This document shows positions 36,136-47,215 of a stretch of 64,000 bases of DNA, in pieces. Each line of letters starts with the position of its first letter. The stretch's first letter is position 1. Under the pieces are notes generated by a model that saw only the letters and a program-made list of their open reading frames with translations, made no database searches and was not told the DNA's origin. Made by a program: the position numbers and the translations under genes. Source of the DNA: Hemicordylus capensis (taxonomy: Eukaryota > Chordata > Lepidosauria > Squamata > Cordylidae). Where the stretch lies: positions 137,381,834 through 137,445,833 of the forward strand of contig NC_069660.1 in NCBI RefSeq assembly GCF_027244095.1, written 5' to 3'.

Positions 36136-37105
36136 AAATAATAATAAAGATTCAAACCCAGCTCTCAAACCACCACACTTCAGAAGCATGTGGCACAAAT
36201 GTGAAATTAATTGTTACAGAGGATGACTTGTGGTTTCCTTGGAAATGGAAGATATGTCTGTTGGGATGCTTGAATGTGAAATTGAACTGCTTCTGCAGAG
36301 TAATAAAGACATCTAGGTTTCAAAGATGGTGCCAAAAACTGCTGAAATCATGCCATGGGTAAGGAGAGTGATAAGAATCAACTTGACTGGGAAGGCTACA
36401 ATTCTATATGGACTTTTTATTCATAGGATCTTTGCTAAAAGATAGTAGCTCTAAGCATATTTGCTTGCAAGCAAGTTTCATTTAAATCAGTGGGGCTTGC
36501 TTCTGAGAACACACACTTAAGAGCAACATTTAAAAAAGGATCTTTTTGTTGAGAGTCAACATCATAGAGTTGGAAACATTTTGTAGACCATCTAATCCAA
36601 TGGCCAGAGCTCCTCCTTGGGCAGCTTGGTTCTGCAGCCGGGCTCCTCCACGTACCTCTCCATGCTAGGTGGCCCCACCCCATCAGTGCCAAGAAGCAGA
36701 GCCGCCAGCCAGCCTCCCTAGAATTGGTTGCCATTTCCTTCCAGCTCTGGGTGGCAAGCAATGATGATTGGTTGGTTGCAATCCTAGGCTGGTTGCTCTG
36801 TGCACACACTGATGTCACACCACCAAAGCTGATGGTGAGGAAAGAGAGAGAGAGAACAGACTATAACACCATCGTCACTGTGCCGCGCCGTGCCGCCCCC
36901 CCCCCACCGCTTCAGGCTGCTTAGTTCCTGCCCAAGCCCAACAAGTTACCACTTGTGCTGTGCTGCCACCCATCCAGCCTGCAATGTTGGTTGCAAATTC
37001 AATTAACACACACACCTCAGTCAGGTGTGTGAATTATTTATTTATTTCCACAATTTGCCACCAAGGGAATTTTGCCACTGTAGGCAGCTGCCTCTCCTTT
37101 AATCT
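36136..37105. other. Intergenic sequence with small repeat scraps
   Basis: A short CR1-tail-like phrase, atcatagagttgga and ttgtagaccatctaatccaa, stands at 36563-36603. The GC-rich part 36600-36960 contains a run of C at about 36895-36905. At 37060-37110 the opposite strand reads a hAT-like start, CAGGGGCAGATTAAAGG. No gene was supported. Confidence 0.4.
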
Positions 37106-37109
37106 GCCC

Positions 37110-37660
37110 CTGGTCTAGATAATCAGTTTCCTCCCAAACTGTCTGGAGCTGGTTAGCCACCACTCTCTCAATTACCTTGCCAATCCATGGGAGATTGGAG
37201 ACTGGCCTATATCTATCCATCACTGAGGGATCTAGGGAAGGCTTCTTAAGAAGTGGTCTAATCATTGCCTCCTTCCATCTCTCAGTGATAAGTTAATGAT
37301 AGGGCATCTCCAACAATTTCACTGCTAGATAGAAGCAGCCAAGTCAGGCAAGGATCCAGAGAATAAGTGATAGGTTGCACTGCACCAAGCAGCTTGTCCA
37401 TATCCTCAGGCATCACAGACTGAAACTGATCCAATCTAATACTGCAAGATGGATTGCTGGACACCACCTTAATAGACTGCAAAAACAGTGGAACAAGTTG
37501 GCCCGAATACAAGAGATTTTGTCCACAAATAACCCATTAAAAGCATCACAGCAGAACATAGTCTCCGGGGACTGGTTCGAAATGGAAGGAGCCTGAATCA
37601 AACTCCTCACAACCCGGGACAACTCTGCTGAACACAAATTAAATTTAGTCCTGCCCCTGG
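37110..37660 (-). mobile_element. L2-clade LINE, internal RT segment
   Basis: The minus strand encodes FQSVMPEDMDKLLGAVQP, SLDPCLTWLL and, in another frame, IRPLLKKPSLDPSV followed by YRPVSNLPWIGKVIERVV. This is the RT N-terminal part in L2 order. It is broken by at least one frame change and lacks both ends. Confidence 0.8.
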
Positions 37661-37924
37661 GACAGCAGAGAACATGCCCACCTACCATCTGAAGGCAGGT
37701 ACTACTAATCTCATTTCTGCCATGGTTTCTCAATTCATGTGATGTATTACACAATACAAGATTACAAGAGAATACATGTGAAGTACTTTGCACACTCAAA
37801 ATGCTATAGAAATGGTAAGTAGTGTTATTACTTGTGAACATTTATGTTTAAGATTGTGCTACATGGCTGAAATTCTGTGCACACATGTGTGCGAGTAAGT
37901 CTCATTGTACTCAGTGTGATTTAC

Positions 37925-39900
37925 ATAAGAACGTAAGAAAAGCCCTGCTTGACCTAGCCCAAGGCCCATCTAGTTCAGCATTCTGTTTCATACAGTGGCC
38001 CACCAGATGCCTCTGGGAAGCCACAGGCAGGAGTTGAGGGCATGCCCTCCCTCCTGCTGTTGCTCTCCTGCAACTGATGTTCAGAGGCATCCTGCCTTTG
38101 AGTGTGGAGGTAGTCTATAGCTATCAAGACAAACAGTCATTGATAGACTTGTCCTCCAAATCTCTCTCTATCCACCCTCTTCTCACCTGACATAATTTTG
38201 TAGAACTCTATTATATCTCCCCTTAGTTGCCTTTTTTCTAAAATAAACATGAGGCAAGGCTAGATGTTGTAGCCTTGCCCCATAAGGAATGTGTTCTAGG
38301 CACCGATTATATTGGTTGCCCTTTTCTGTACCCTTTCTAGTTCTGTAATGCCCTTTTTGAGATACAGTAACTAGAACTGTACACAGTACTCCAAATGTGG
38401 TTGTACCATAGATCTGTATGAAGGCATTATAAAATTAGCATTTTTATTTTCAATCCCTTTTTAGCCTTTTTCACAGCTGCTGTACCCTGAGTTGACACTT
38501 TCAACAAACTGTCCACCAAGATCCCTCTCCTGGTCAGTCGCTGACAGCTCAGTCCCCATCAGTATATATGTGAAACTGAGGAGTTTTTGTCCTAATATGC
38601 TTCACTTTACACTTGCTTACATTGAACTGCATTTGCCATTTTGTTGCCCTCTCACCCAGTTTGGAGAGATCCTTTTGGAGCTCATCACAATCAGTTTTGG
38701 ATTTTACTATCCTAAGAAGTTTAGTGTCATCTGCAAATTAGACCACTTCGCTGCTTATCTCAACTTCTACATCACTGATAAATAAATTAAAAAGCACTGG
38801 TCCCAGTACAGATCCCAGGGGACCCCACTTCCTACTTCCCTCCATTGTGAAAAATCTCCATTTATTCCTACCTTCTGTTTTCTGTCCTTCAGCCAGTTAT
38901 CAATTCACACGTGAACCTGCCCCCTTTCCCCATGACTGCTAAGTTTACTCAAGAGCCTTTGATGAGGAACTTTGTCAAAAGCTTTTTGGAAGTACAAGTA
39001 TACTATGTCAACACTGTCACCTCTGTCCACCTCTATCCACATGCCTATTGACACTGTCAAGGAACTCCAAGAAATCAGTGAGACAAGACGTAAGTATCTT
39101 TGCATATGCCAAGCTGGTTCTCTTTCACCAAGGCCTGTTCTACTATATGTTTAACAAATTTACCCAGAACTGATGTTAAGCTAGCTCGCCTGTAATTTCC
39201 TGAATCCCTTTTTGAAACTGGGCTACTTTACATGGGCTACTTTCAAGTTCTCGGGTACAGAGCTCGATTGTAGGAACAAGGTACATATTTTTGCTATAGG
39301 TAGGCAATTTCCCTAGGAAATTCTAGGAAATCACTAGGAGCAATTTCACATTTGAGTTCTTTAAGAACCTTCTGATGGATGCCATCTGGCCCTGGCAACT
39401 TGATTTTTAATTTTTCAAGAAAATTTAGATCATCTCCACTATTTGACTCAGTTCTTCAGCCTCTGTCCCTGAAAAGCTAGGTTCAGGCGCAAGTATACCT
39501 TCAAGATCCTCTGCCGTGAAGACAGATGCAAATGACTCGATCAGCTTCTCTGCAATCTCCATATCCTCCTCAGTAATTCACTTGCTGATCATCTAAGGGT
39601 CCAACCGCCTCCCTGTCAGATTTCCTGCTTTGGATGTATTTAAAGAAGTCTTTATTATATTATTCCTCTTGATGTTTTTAGCTACATGCTCCTCAAATTC
39701 TTTTTGCATCTCTTATTATCTCATTGCATTTCTTTTGCCAGAGTTTGTGTTCCTTTATGTTCTCTTCAGTTGGACAGGACTTCCATTTCCTGAAGAAAGT
39801 CTTCTTGCCTATTATAGCTTCCTTGACTCTACGTGCTAGCCATGCTGGCATTCTCCTGGACTTAGTTTTCCTTTCTTCCTTGTTGGTGTACATTATAATG
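37925..39900 (-). mobile_element. CR1 LINE, 5' truncated
   Basis: From right to left on the minus strand: the ORF2 linker MPAWLARRVKEAIIG (39844-39800), RT with IVYLYFQKAFDKVPHQRLLSKL (near 39030-38940), then a 3' UTR that ends with the CR1-associated phrase reversed here as aagccctgcttgacctagcc (37950). The ORF contains several stops and frame changes. The tail at 37925-38090 resembles the common squamate segment with gtggcccaccagatgcctct. The 5' part is absent. Confidence 0.9.
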
Positions 39901-40570
39901 GAGCTTCTATTATTGTGGTTTTAAATAAACTTTTCAGTAAATATGTTTATGTTTGGGCTGACTACAATGCTAATACTTACTAGAAAGCAATTAACTATAC
40001 AGCCAAATAAATATGCTTAGAATCAGGTTACAAGAAAGGGCCTGTGTTTAGAACAGATGTATATTCCTGTGTATTCCTGAAAAACATATGTAATGATTTT
40101 CTGTATTTTTACCTTTTCAGCAATATCTAAGTTAGAAAACTTTTAGAGCTTTAATTTTCTAAAAGAGCATTTTTGCATTCATTTCTACATTGCTAGAGCT
40201 GGGTTGTCCTGTTCTGGCTTGGTTGTCATGGAGAACTGCAGTTCCTGTATTTAATAGCCTTGTGAATTGTCATGGCTTGAAATAAATGTGTATCCCATTG
40301 GCAACCTCAGGGCCTGATGTTTTTAATCCTATAAATTGCTTTTAGCACTGGAAGCTTGGATCATCATGTTATCATACTGCAATTGATTATGATAGGAAAA
40401 TGTTTCATTTCCTGAAGCTATTTCCCCCCTAAGAATTTCCACACAAATTTCTGTTTGTGTATGGTAAGGGAGGCTTTAATGTTTATTTGGGATGGAATGT
40501 TAATTCATTATTAACATTATCTGGGGAACATGTGTTGATACTTTTGTGTAAAACAGACATGGATGGTCAC
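39901..40570. other. No gene seen
   Basis: AT-rich sequence without recognised exons or elements. Confidence 0.4.
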
Positions 40571-40767
40571 CAGTGTTCTCTCTAATTTTTTTCCCATCTG
40601 TGTGCAGAATGAGTTTTGTCCTGGACAGCAGTGTCAAGGCAGTGTGTGTGCACGTGCATTCAGAGTGGAACCTTCTTGATTAAACCTGAGCGGGATCCAG
40701 AATTAACTGAGCAGACATCAAAAAAATGTATGAACACACACACACACACGCCTTAGAAGGAACACTG
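40571..40767 (-). mobile_element. hAT-type MITE (CAGTGTTCCCTCTAA family), complete
   Basis: The ends are CAGTGTTCTCTCTAATTTT and, on the other strand, CAGTGTTCCTTCTAAGG. The flanking octamers atggtcac (40563-40570) and gtgatcac (40768-40775) agree at six of eight positions. The interior has a short (AC)n. It is an opposite-strand copy of the nested element at 4837. Confidence 0.75.
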
Positions 40768-41106
40768 GTGATCACTATATCTCTCATTTTCAAAGAGTTT
40801 AAAGACTGTAGAGTCTGCTAACAAATGGAAGGATGAAACAAAATTAAAGTTCAGGGGGATGTGTATTATCAGACACTGTTGGTCTCTCAACTATGGTCTC
40901 TGGAGAGAGATCTATGGAGACCTAGTCTCTTCCAGGTGAGGGGACTACATGTTATATACCACTCCTCTCTGAGACTAGAGCAGAAAATCACAGTATACTG
41001 AGGCGCAAACATTACACGCAAATACATGTACTAAAGCCCCAACATTTCCCCCCCAATGAAAAGCAAGGCTATGGTTGTGAATGAAGGAAAGTAGGTAGGA
41101 GAAGGG

Positions 41107-41579
41107 CAGGGGCTTATCTAGGGTGGGGCAGGCAGGGAACGTGCCCCGGGCGCCACTTGAAGGGGTAGCCGTTTCTTAAAATTAATTTTTAAAAAAAAAA
41201 GCCTGCCAAAAACAAAATGGCCACCGCGCATGCTCAAATTGCCTCTGTGAGGCCCTAGGCTGGGTTGTCCTGTTCTGGCTGTGAGGCACCAGGCCTCACA
41301 GAGGCTACTTGAGCATGCATGGTGGCCATTTTGTTTTCAGCTGCCATTTAAAAAATAGATATAATTTAAAAAATGGCCACTGCACATCTCAAATGGTCCC
41401 TGTGAGGCCCTAGAGGCCAGCAGGGGGGAGGGGGGAACTTTGCAGACCCCCAGCCACAGCCTCTAGGAAGCCCCCCAAAGGGGCTACAGGTAGTTATCTG
41501 AAAGATGGGTCAGATGTTTGGACAGGGGGCACAATTTCAATGCTTGCCCTAGGCGCTATTTTCCCTAGATACGCCTCTG
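41107..41579. mobile_element. hAT-type non-autonomous element, shorter copy
   Basis: The termini are CAGGGGCTTATCTAGGGTGG and, inverted, CAGAGGCGTATCTAGGG. The interior contains aaaatggccaccgcgcatgc and its inverse, forming a hairpin, then ggggctacaggtagttatct. Relative to 44604-45783 it lacks about 700 internal bases. No matching 8-bp flanks were found. Confidence 0.75.
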
Positions 41580-42774
41580 TCATGTGCCTTGTCAGCATTG
41601 GTATCAACCAGTGTCTTTATGCCACCTTTATGCATTATATATTTTGTAAACATTCCTATGGCAAAATACATGTGTTGCTACATTGTATTCATGACAGAAT
41701 CATGCCATCTTCTCCATAACTGGCCATTGATAGCCCCTGATATAGTTTGATTGATTGGTCGGTCAATAAAAGATATTAGTTATAAGTTTATTCGGTCATT
41801 GACCAGATATTACAAAAACAGCATAAAATGCTAGTGCTGTTTCTTTTTAAGGTTGTGCTCCTTGGACTGCCATGTAAGCATACTTGGAATCAGTGTCTTT
41901 GAAAGCATATTATGTGTACAAATAAGCCCTATTCACAAGTTACGTTCAATGCACAAACAATGGTACACTTCATATCTGTAGCCTGTGTTTGAGGGGCCTG
42001 TACCCAGGTCCAGCTTTTAAATGAATCCATGTACAAGCATTCACAGAAAAATGTGTACATGTGTAGCATCTGTAACATCTGAACATAATCTAACATCTGA
42101 ATAGGGCTATAGATATAAAGAAAATCAGAATTTATCTGATGGCATTTTCAGCTCAGTACAGAAAGGAGTGCTTACACATGCATAGTAGAATGTGGAGCTG
42201 GTTTTATCACCTTTTTGAGACAGAGGATGTGTCTGGATGTGGATTTTAAAACATCAGCACATGTGGTACAAGAAGTCCATATAGAGTTTTGTGACCCCTT
42301 CTTTGCATTTGTGCACCTTTTGGAAGTTTGGAACTCATGAAGCTATAAAACGAAGAGATTATTGAAAGAATAGTTGGTGCTTTTAGATTTTATGTATTAG
42401 CCCATATGAAATATTAACATAATGGGTATTATTGGTTATTTTAATGTGTATGTATATGTGAATTTTGATGATTTTAAGGATTTATGTATTGATTTGAGTA
42501 TATATGTGGGTAATTCTAAAACAGTATATATTAAATATCCAGCAACTTTCATCCTTTGGTATGTTTTGAGAAAAATCCTTACAATATTAGGTTGCAGTTG
42601 AATGTGTCCCCTTAATGTCTTTTTACAGATTTATTTAATATTGCATACAGCAAAGGTTTTGTGTGGGTGGGTTCTTGTGGTGCAATATAGAGTTTCTATT
42701 GGACTCACCTAGGTCCTTCTTCTTTTTGTTGCCATTCTTTCACCTGAAACATGTCCTTTATTTTTATTTTTATT
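41580..42774. other. No gene seen
   Basis: AT-rich, no exon or element recognised. Confidence 0.4.
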
Positions 42775-43540
42775 TCTTTGGCGGGGGGGACTCTTTAAAA
42801 AGTTGAAAAAATTCTGTGGAGAGGGGTGGGAAAGTTGGCCTCATGACTGTAAACTATGAGAGCAGGTCCGCCCTTCTCCGTGCCGGGGATGCACCTAGGC
42901 AATTGGGGTGCCTCCAGCAGCCACCCTGCGCCCGCCATGCCATACCTGTTTTTTGTTTTTGCATAATTCAAGCCACCATGGCATGTGTGTGGCTGAGGGG
43001 TGGGCTGGGGGGTGAGCTGAGCAGGATTTGCCTCCCACCCCCCAGTGGTGGTGGCCGGAGTGACCACTCGGCCTGTCCATTCGGCCCAGAGGCTCTTGTT
43101 TACTGCAAGGCGCTACAGCGCACCGGTGCAGTTAAAATAGATTGCCACAAGCCCATGATGCCACGCGCTGGAGCGCCTCGCAGTTATCAAGAGCCACTGG
43201 GCTGAATAGACGAGCCCAGCGGTCACTTCGGACAACACTGGGGGAGCAGGTAGGCAAGTCTTGCTAAGCTCACTCCCCAGCTGCCACTCCTTGCTTAAAT
43301 TATACAAAACAAAAACACCGGAGGTACGGTGTGGTGAGGCAGGCACAGGTGGTTGTAGGAGGGCCCCCCATGACCATTTGGAGTCTGTCCCTGGAGGCCA
43401 TGGACCAGGGCCCCAATGTCCGGGGGTAAGAGCGCCTCTGCCCCCCGCTACCAACCAGTCAATCCTCAAGGAAAAACATTCTGAGCAAAAAACACTTTAA
43501 GCAAAGTGACTTTCAACAGCAACTGAGTGCTTCCATATTT
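42775..43540 (+). repeat. Repeat segment shared with 47060-47215
   Basis: The words ggagaggggtgggaaag, catgactgtaaactatgag and, beyond the insertion, accagtcaatcctcaa and ttctgagcaaaa follow the same order as at 47060-47215 (ggagaggggtgggaaagct, accagtcagtcctcaatg, actctgagcaaaa). Here the pair is separated by the palindromic element 42883-43440. Confidence 0.7.
42883..43440. mobile_element. Palindromic MITE of about 558 bp
   Basis: The two halves are imperfect inverted repeats: gtgagctgagcaggatttgc (left) against gagcttagcaagacttgcct (right, other strand), and gcataattcaagcc against gtataatttaagc. The right end on the other strand begins CAGAGGCGCTCTTACCCCC, hAT-like. The empty counterpart of the insertion site is at about 47150-47165. 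Confidence 0.65.
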
Positions 43541-44160
43541 CTATGTGACACCTTTATGCTTCCTGATAAAATAATATACTGGAGAGTAATTGCAGTGCTG
43601 TTGGTGGTGGCAGCAGCCAGAGGGGCAGGAAGTGAGGGGTACATACCAGCTGACAGAATGTCAACAAAACATTAAGCAAAAGCACTTCCAACAACAACAT
43701 ATGGTTTAAATATAGTGGCAGAAATAATAGCTGTAAGGAGGCAGTCGCTAGAATGCCTAAAAATGTAAGAGTAGCATCCTTAGCAGGATTCATCCATCCC
43801 CTGTGGGGCCATGAGCTACCATGGTGGGTCTTTTGAGAGGACAGAGAGGAGGTCCCTTTGTCCAATGTTCATATTAATGTGCAGTGCATCAAACTATGTG
43901 CAGAAGAAACTAAGATTTTGTACAGTTGGGCCTATTGAGTTTAATAAGGATGTGGGTTGTTTCCTAAGAAGAAACAGAGGGGGCAGGGATAACTGTTTGC
44001 TTTCCATTGTCATAACCTTATACAAAAAGTACATTACAGCCTTCTGTTGCGCCCTCTCATTCTTTGTGGGCCATCTTCATTTTTTGTGCTTCCCCTTTTT
44101 CTTTGTCCTTCTTATTTCCCCTCCCTCCCTCTCAGTCACTTTCGATTCATTCGCCTTTTT
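43541..44160. other. No gene seen
   Basis: Several frames of 70-120 codons overlap on both strands without homology. Confidence 0.35.
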
Positions 44161-44164
44161 CCTT

Positions 44165-44345
44165 TTGTAAGCAAATTCTGAAGGAAGGGGATGCTTGTGG
44201 GTAGGGGTGGGCTGCAGCCGCTGCTTGTGCAGTTGGACACAAAGTTTATAATAAACCTGCATGCTTCCTCTGTAACATGTAAGAATGCAAAGGCAACAGC
44301 CGCACCCATTGCATGTCCCCAGCATCTGGGATTCAGCCTGTGCAC
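44165..44345 (-). repeat. Inverted arm of a local duplication (partner 45792-45958)
   Basis: The opposite strand of this interval reads gctggggacatgcaatggg, gttgcctttgcattcttaca, tattataaactttgtgtcc and agcaaattctgaagg-type words in the order found on the plus strand at 45792-45958. The two arms flank the hAT element. Confidence 0.75.
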
Positions 44346-44603
44346 CTGGAGGTTCTCTATAGCCATCATGACTAATAGCCACAGAGGGATCTCTCCTCCC
44401 CCGTGAATCTTTCTAACCCCCTTTCAAGCCAGTGGTCATCACCGCATCTAGAGGTGGTGAGTTCCACAAGTTAATTGGCTTTCTTTTTGTGTATTCTGAA
44501 CAGAGACGGGCCTCAGTGCTGAATGTGATTTAGAGGAATTTCCTAGCTAAAGGACTTCAGCAAGTGAATAGGTGGAAATCTAATCTAAGTGATTAGGTGG
44601 GAA

Positions 44604-45109
44604 CAGGGGCGTATAAGGGTAGGGCAGGAAGGGCACGTGCCCCGGGCACCACTTGAAGGGGGGTGAAATTTCTTAAAATAAAAAATAAAAAATGGCCACC
44701 AAAAACAAAATGGCCACCGCGCATGCTCAAATGGCCTCTGTGAGGCCCTAGGCCATGCCAGGCCTCGCAGAGGCCATTTGAGCATGTGCGGTGGCCATTT
44801 TGTTTTCAGTGGCATTTTTTTAAAAAAACACAATTTTTAAAAAAATGGCCACTGCACATGCTCAAATAGTCCCTGTGAGGCCCCAGAGGCCTGCGGAGGG
44901 AGGGGTAACCTTTGCAGACTCCCCCCCACGGGCTATAGGAAGCGCCCCGAAGGGGCTACAGGTAAAAAATATTTTTTAAATTTAATATAAGTCACTGTAC
45001 ACATATTCAGTTTGGCACTATGTACAGAGAATCAGGGCTTGTGAATACTGAGCTGAAGCTTATGATCTAGGATTGTATTCATTTGTTCTTACTTTGCTTC
45101 TTGTGATAA

Positions 45110-45149
<40 letters not shown>

Positions 45150-45783
45150 TTGTTTATTTCGGCCCAAGGCCAGCATAAATACAAGAAAAAGAAGGGAAAC
45201 AACAACAACAACAAAAACTTGTGATAAGTGAGTTAAATGTGATGTCTTGATAATATGGCTATTAATGGTGAGTTTGTCTTTGAATCAGTGTGAAATTCTT
45301 AGTATTAAGGCCCACTGGGAGTTTCTTGCTCTCTTTCTCTCATTTTAACTGTCTTTCTGAAAGACTAGAATATATTCCAAGCAGTGACACAGTTTACTCT
45401 GCATATCCTTTAATTATTTTCAGAGTATCTGGGAAAAGCCAAATTCTCTGTTTATTTTTAAAACTTATGTAATAGTGATGCTACAGTGCATAGTAGAGAA
45501 TTAGATAGGCATTTCTGTTTAGTTTTCCAAGTACACCTCCACATAGTATTTGGGTATTTCATGAGCCCCCAGCATACTGAAATTTGTAGTTTTCCAGCAT
45601 TTTTTGGTCTGGCTACATCCACTGCTAAATAGTTCTTGAAATTTTAAAAGATTAGTGAGCTTGACTTGTATTTTTGAGCTGATATTATAGTAAAGTTATC
45701 TGAAAGATGGGTGTCAGATGTCTGGACAGGGGGCACAAATTCAGTGCTTGCCCTAGGCGCTATTTCCCCTAGATACGCCTCTG
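44604..45783. mobile_element. hAT-type element, 1180 bp, with perfect 8-bp target duplication
   Basis: The termini are CAGGGGCGTATAAGGGT on the left and, inverted on the right, CAGAGGCGTATCTAGGGG. Both flanks read ggtgggaa (44596-44603 and 45784-45791), a perfect octamer, which sets both ends. Inside is an interrupted palindrome (44706-44803: aaaatggccaccgcgcatgc against its inverse) and a (TG)n run at 45112-45147. No transposase frame was found, so it is non-autonomous or internally deleted. Confidence 0.88.
45112..45147. repeat. (TG)n microsatellite
   Basis: About eighteen TG units, inside the hAT element. Confidence 0.9.
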
Positions 45784-45791
45784 GGTGGGAA

Positions 45792-45958
45792 ATTAGCTGG
45801 GGACATGCAATGGATGTGGCTGTTGCCTTTGCCCTCTTACATGTTACAGAGGACTCATGCAAGGCTTATTATAAACTTTGTGTCCAACTATACAAGCAGC
45901 AGCTGCAGCCCACCCCTATCCACAAGCATCCCCTTCCTTCAGAATTTAACAGAAGGGG
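45792..45958 (+). repeat. Sense arm of the inverted duplication
   Basis: It carries gctggggacatgcaatgga, gttgcctttgccctcttaca, tattataaactttgtgtcc and catccccttccttcagaatt. The partner arm is 44165-44345. A short frame (YYKLCVQL, QPTPIHKHPLPSEF) is conserved in both, which may be a trace of an older coding origin or chance. Confidence 0.7.
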
Positions 45959-47055
45959 AAAGTCAAATGAATAGAAGGTGACATGTGGGGAGCAGGGAGG
46001 GCAGGACTGGGATGACTCGCCCCTGGTGCTCTGACACTTTGAGCCTCACCCCCAAGACAGTGTTTGGATTCAAACCAGAGCCAGCATGACCAGTAACAGT
46101 AACTTGTGACTTCACAGTCAGCCACAGAATTCTTCCATCATGGTTCCCCTTGGAAACCTGTGAAGATTCTGCAGCAGGCTCACTTGGCAGCGTTTTAGAT
46201 TAGCTGAAGCATCTTCGATAAATTGGCTGTCTTCGGCTGTCAGTTTATTAGCAGTTTATCAGCTTAGTTGTCAAGATTGGCTGTTGGTCATGTGTGGCCT
46301 GCAGGTAAGTCTCTGGAATGGTGGGTGAAGCAAAATCTAATGGCGGTGTGGACTTGGTTTTTAAAGATGCCCTTCCGTTGTTTTAGCCTGTCTGGGCAGA
46401 GAAGTGAAGCCCAGCCTGCTGTGTTCACACGTGTTTGTGCTCCCTGTGGGAATTTCAGTGGTCACAAGTTCATCACCACTATTCACACCACACAGCTTCT
46501 CCTTGAAATGCAGGTGGCCCTCGAAGGTCACCTGCCTGGCTGATTTCCACTGTGTTTCTTAAGCTTGGAGGTCCTAGACCGGTGAAGCTGTATCACTCAG
46601 TAGCTACTGGCTGGCTCCTGTGGGCCCACTTGGGGGGTTGTGGGGAAATCCTGCCCACCAGTTGAAGCTGACTTCAAAAGCTGCCCCCCAGCACCCCCAT
46701 GTTATTTCCAAGAACATGCCTAACCTTTTCTTCTTTCATGTTCCCATAGGTCTCATCCAGAGGCAGAACCAAAGTGAGTTGCTCTCTTCTCTACCCTTGA
46801 CTCCTCTTAATGCTTTTGGCTCTGGTGTGGCCAGCTGAAGGGATGGGGGGGGGGAGTGATGAGCGGGAGGTGTTCAGACATAGCCCAAACCCAGGTTTGG
46901 CATATACTGCCGCATCAAGGTGAGCCCATCTCCTTTCCTTGTTCAGAATGCCAGTAATTGGCTGCTGAATCAAATGCCAATTTCGTCAACTGTCCCCTTG
47001 ATACCTTTGGCAGGCTGCCTCCCTCCTATTTAAAACACAAAACAGCATGTATGTG
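45959..47055. other. No supported gene; possible upstream exon context
   Basis: A strong donor-like site tgcag then GTAAGT stands at 46291-46301, so a 5' untranslated exon of the gene at 48.6 kb is possible. I found no acceptor, start codon or homology to prove it. A G-run lies at 46842-46854. Confidence 0.25.
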
Positions 47056-47059
47056 TCCC

Positions 47060-47215
47060 TTTGGGGGGGGGGACTTTTTAAAAAGTGGGGAAACTACACT
47101 GGAGAGGGGTGGGAAAGCTGGGCTCATGACTGTGAACTACGAGAGCAGGCCCACCCCCCGCCCTGCCAAAACCAGTCAGTCCTCAATGAAAAATACTCTG
47201 AGCAAAATGCAGTGA
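47060..47215 (+). repeat. Uninterrupted copy of the 42775 repeat
   Basis: See 42775-43540: the same words in the same order, with cccgccctgccaaaaccagtc where the other copy carries a 558-bp insertion. Confidence 0.7.
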
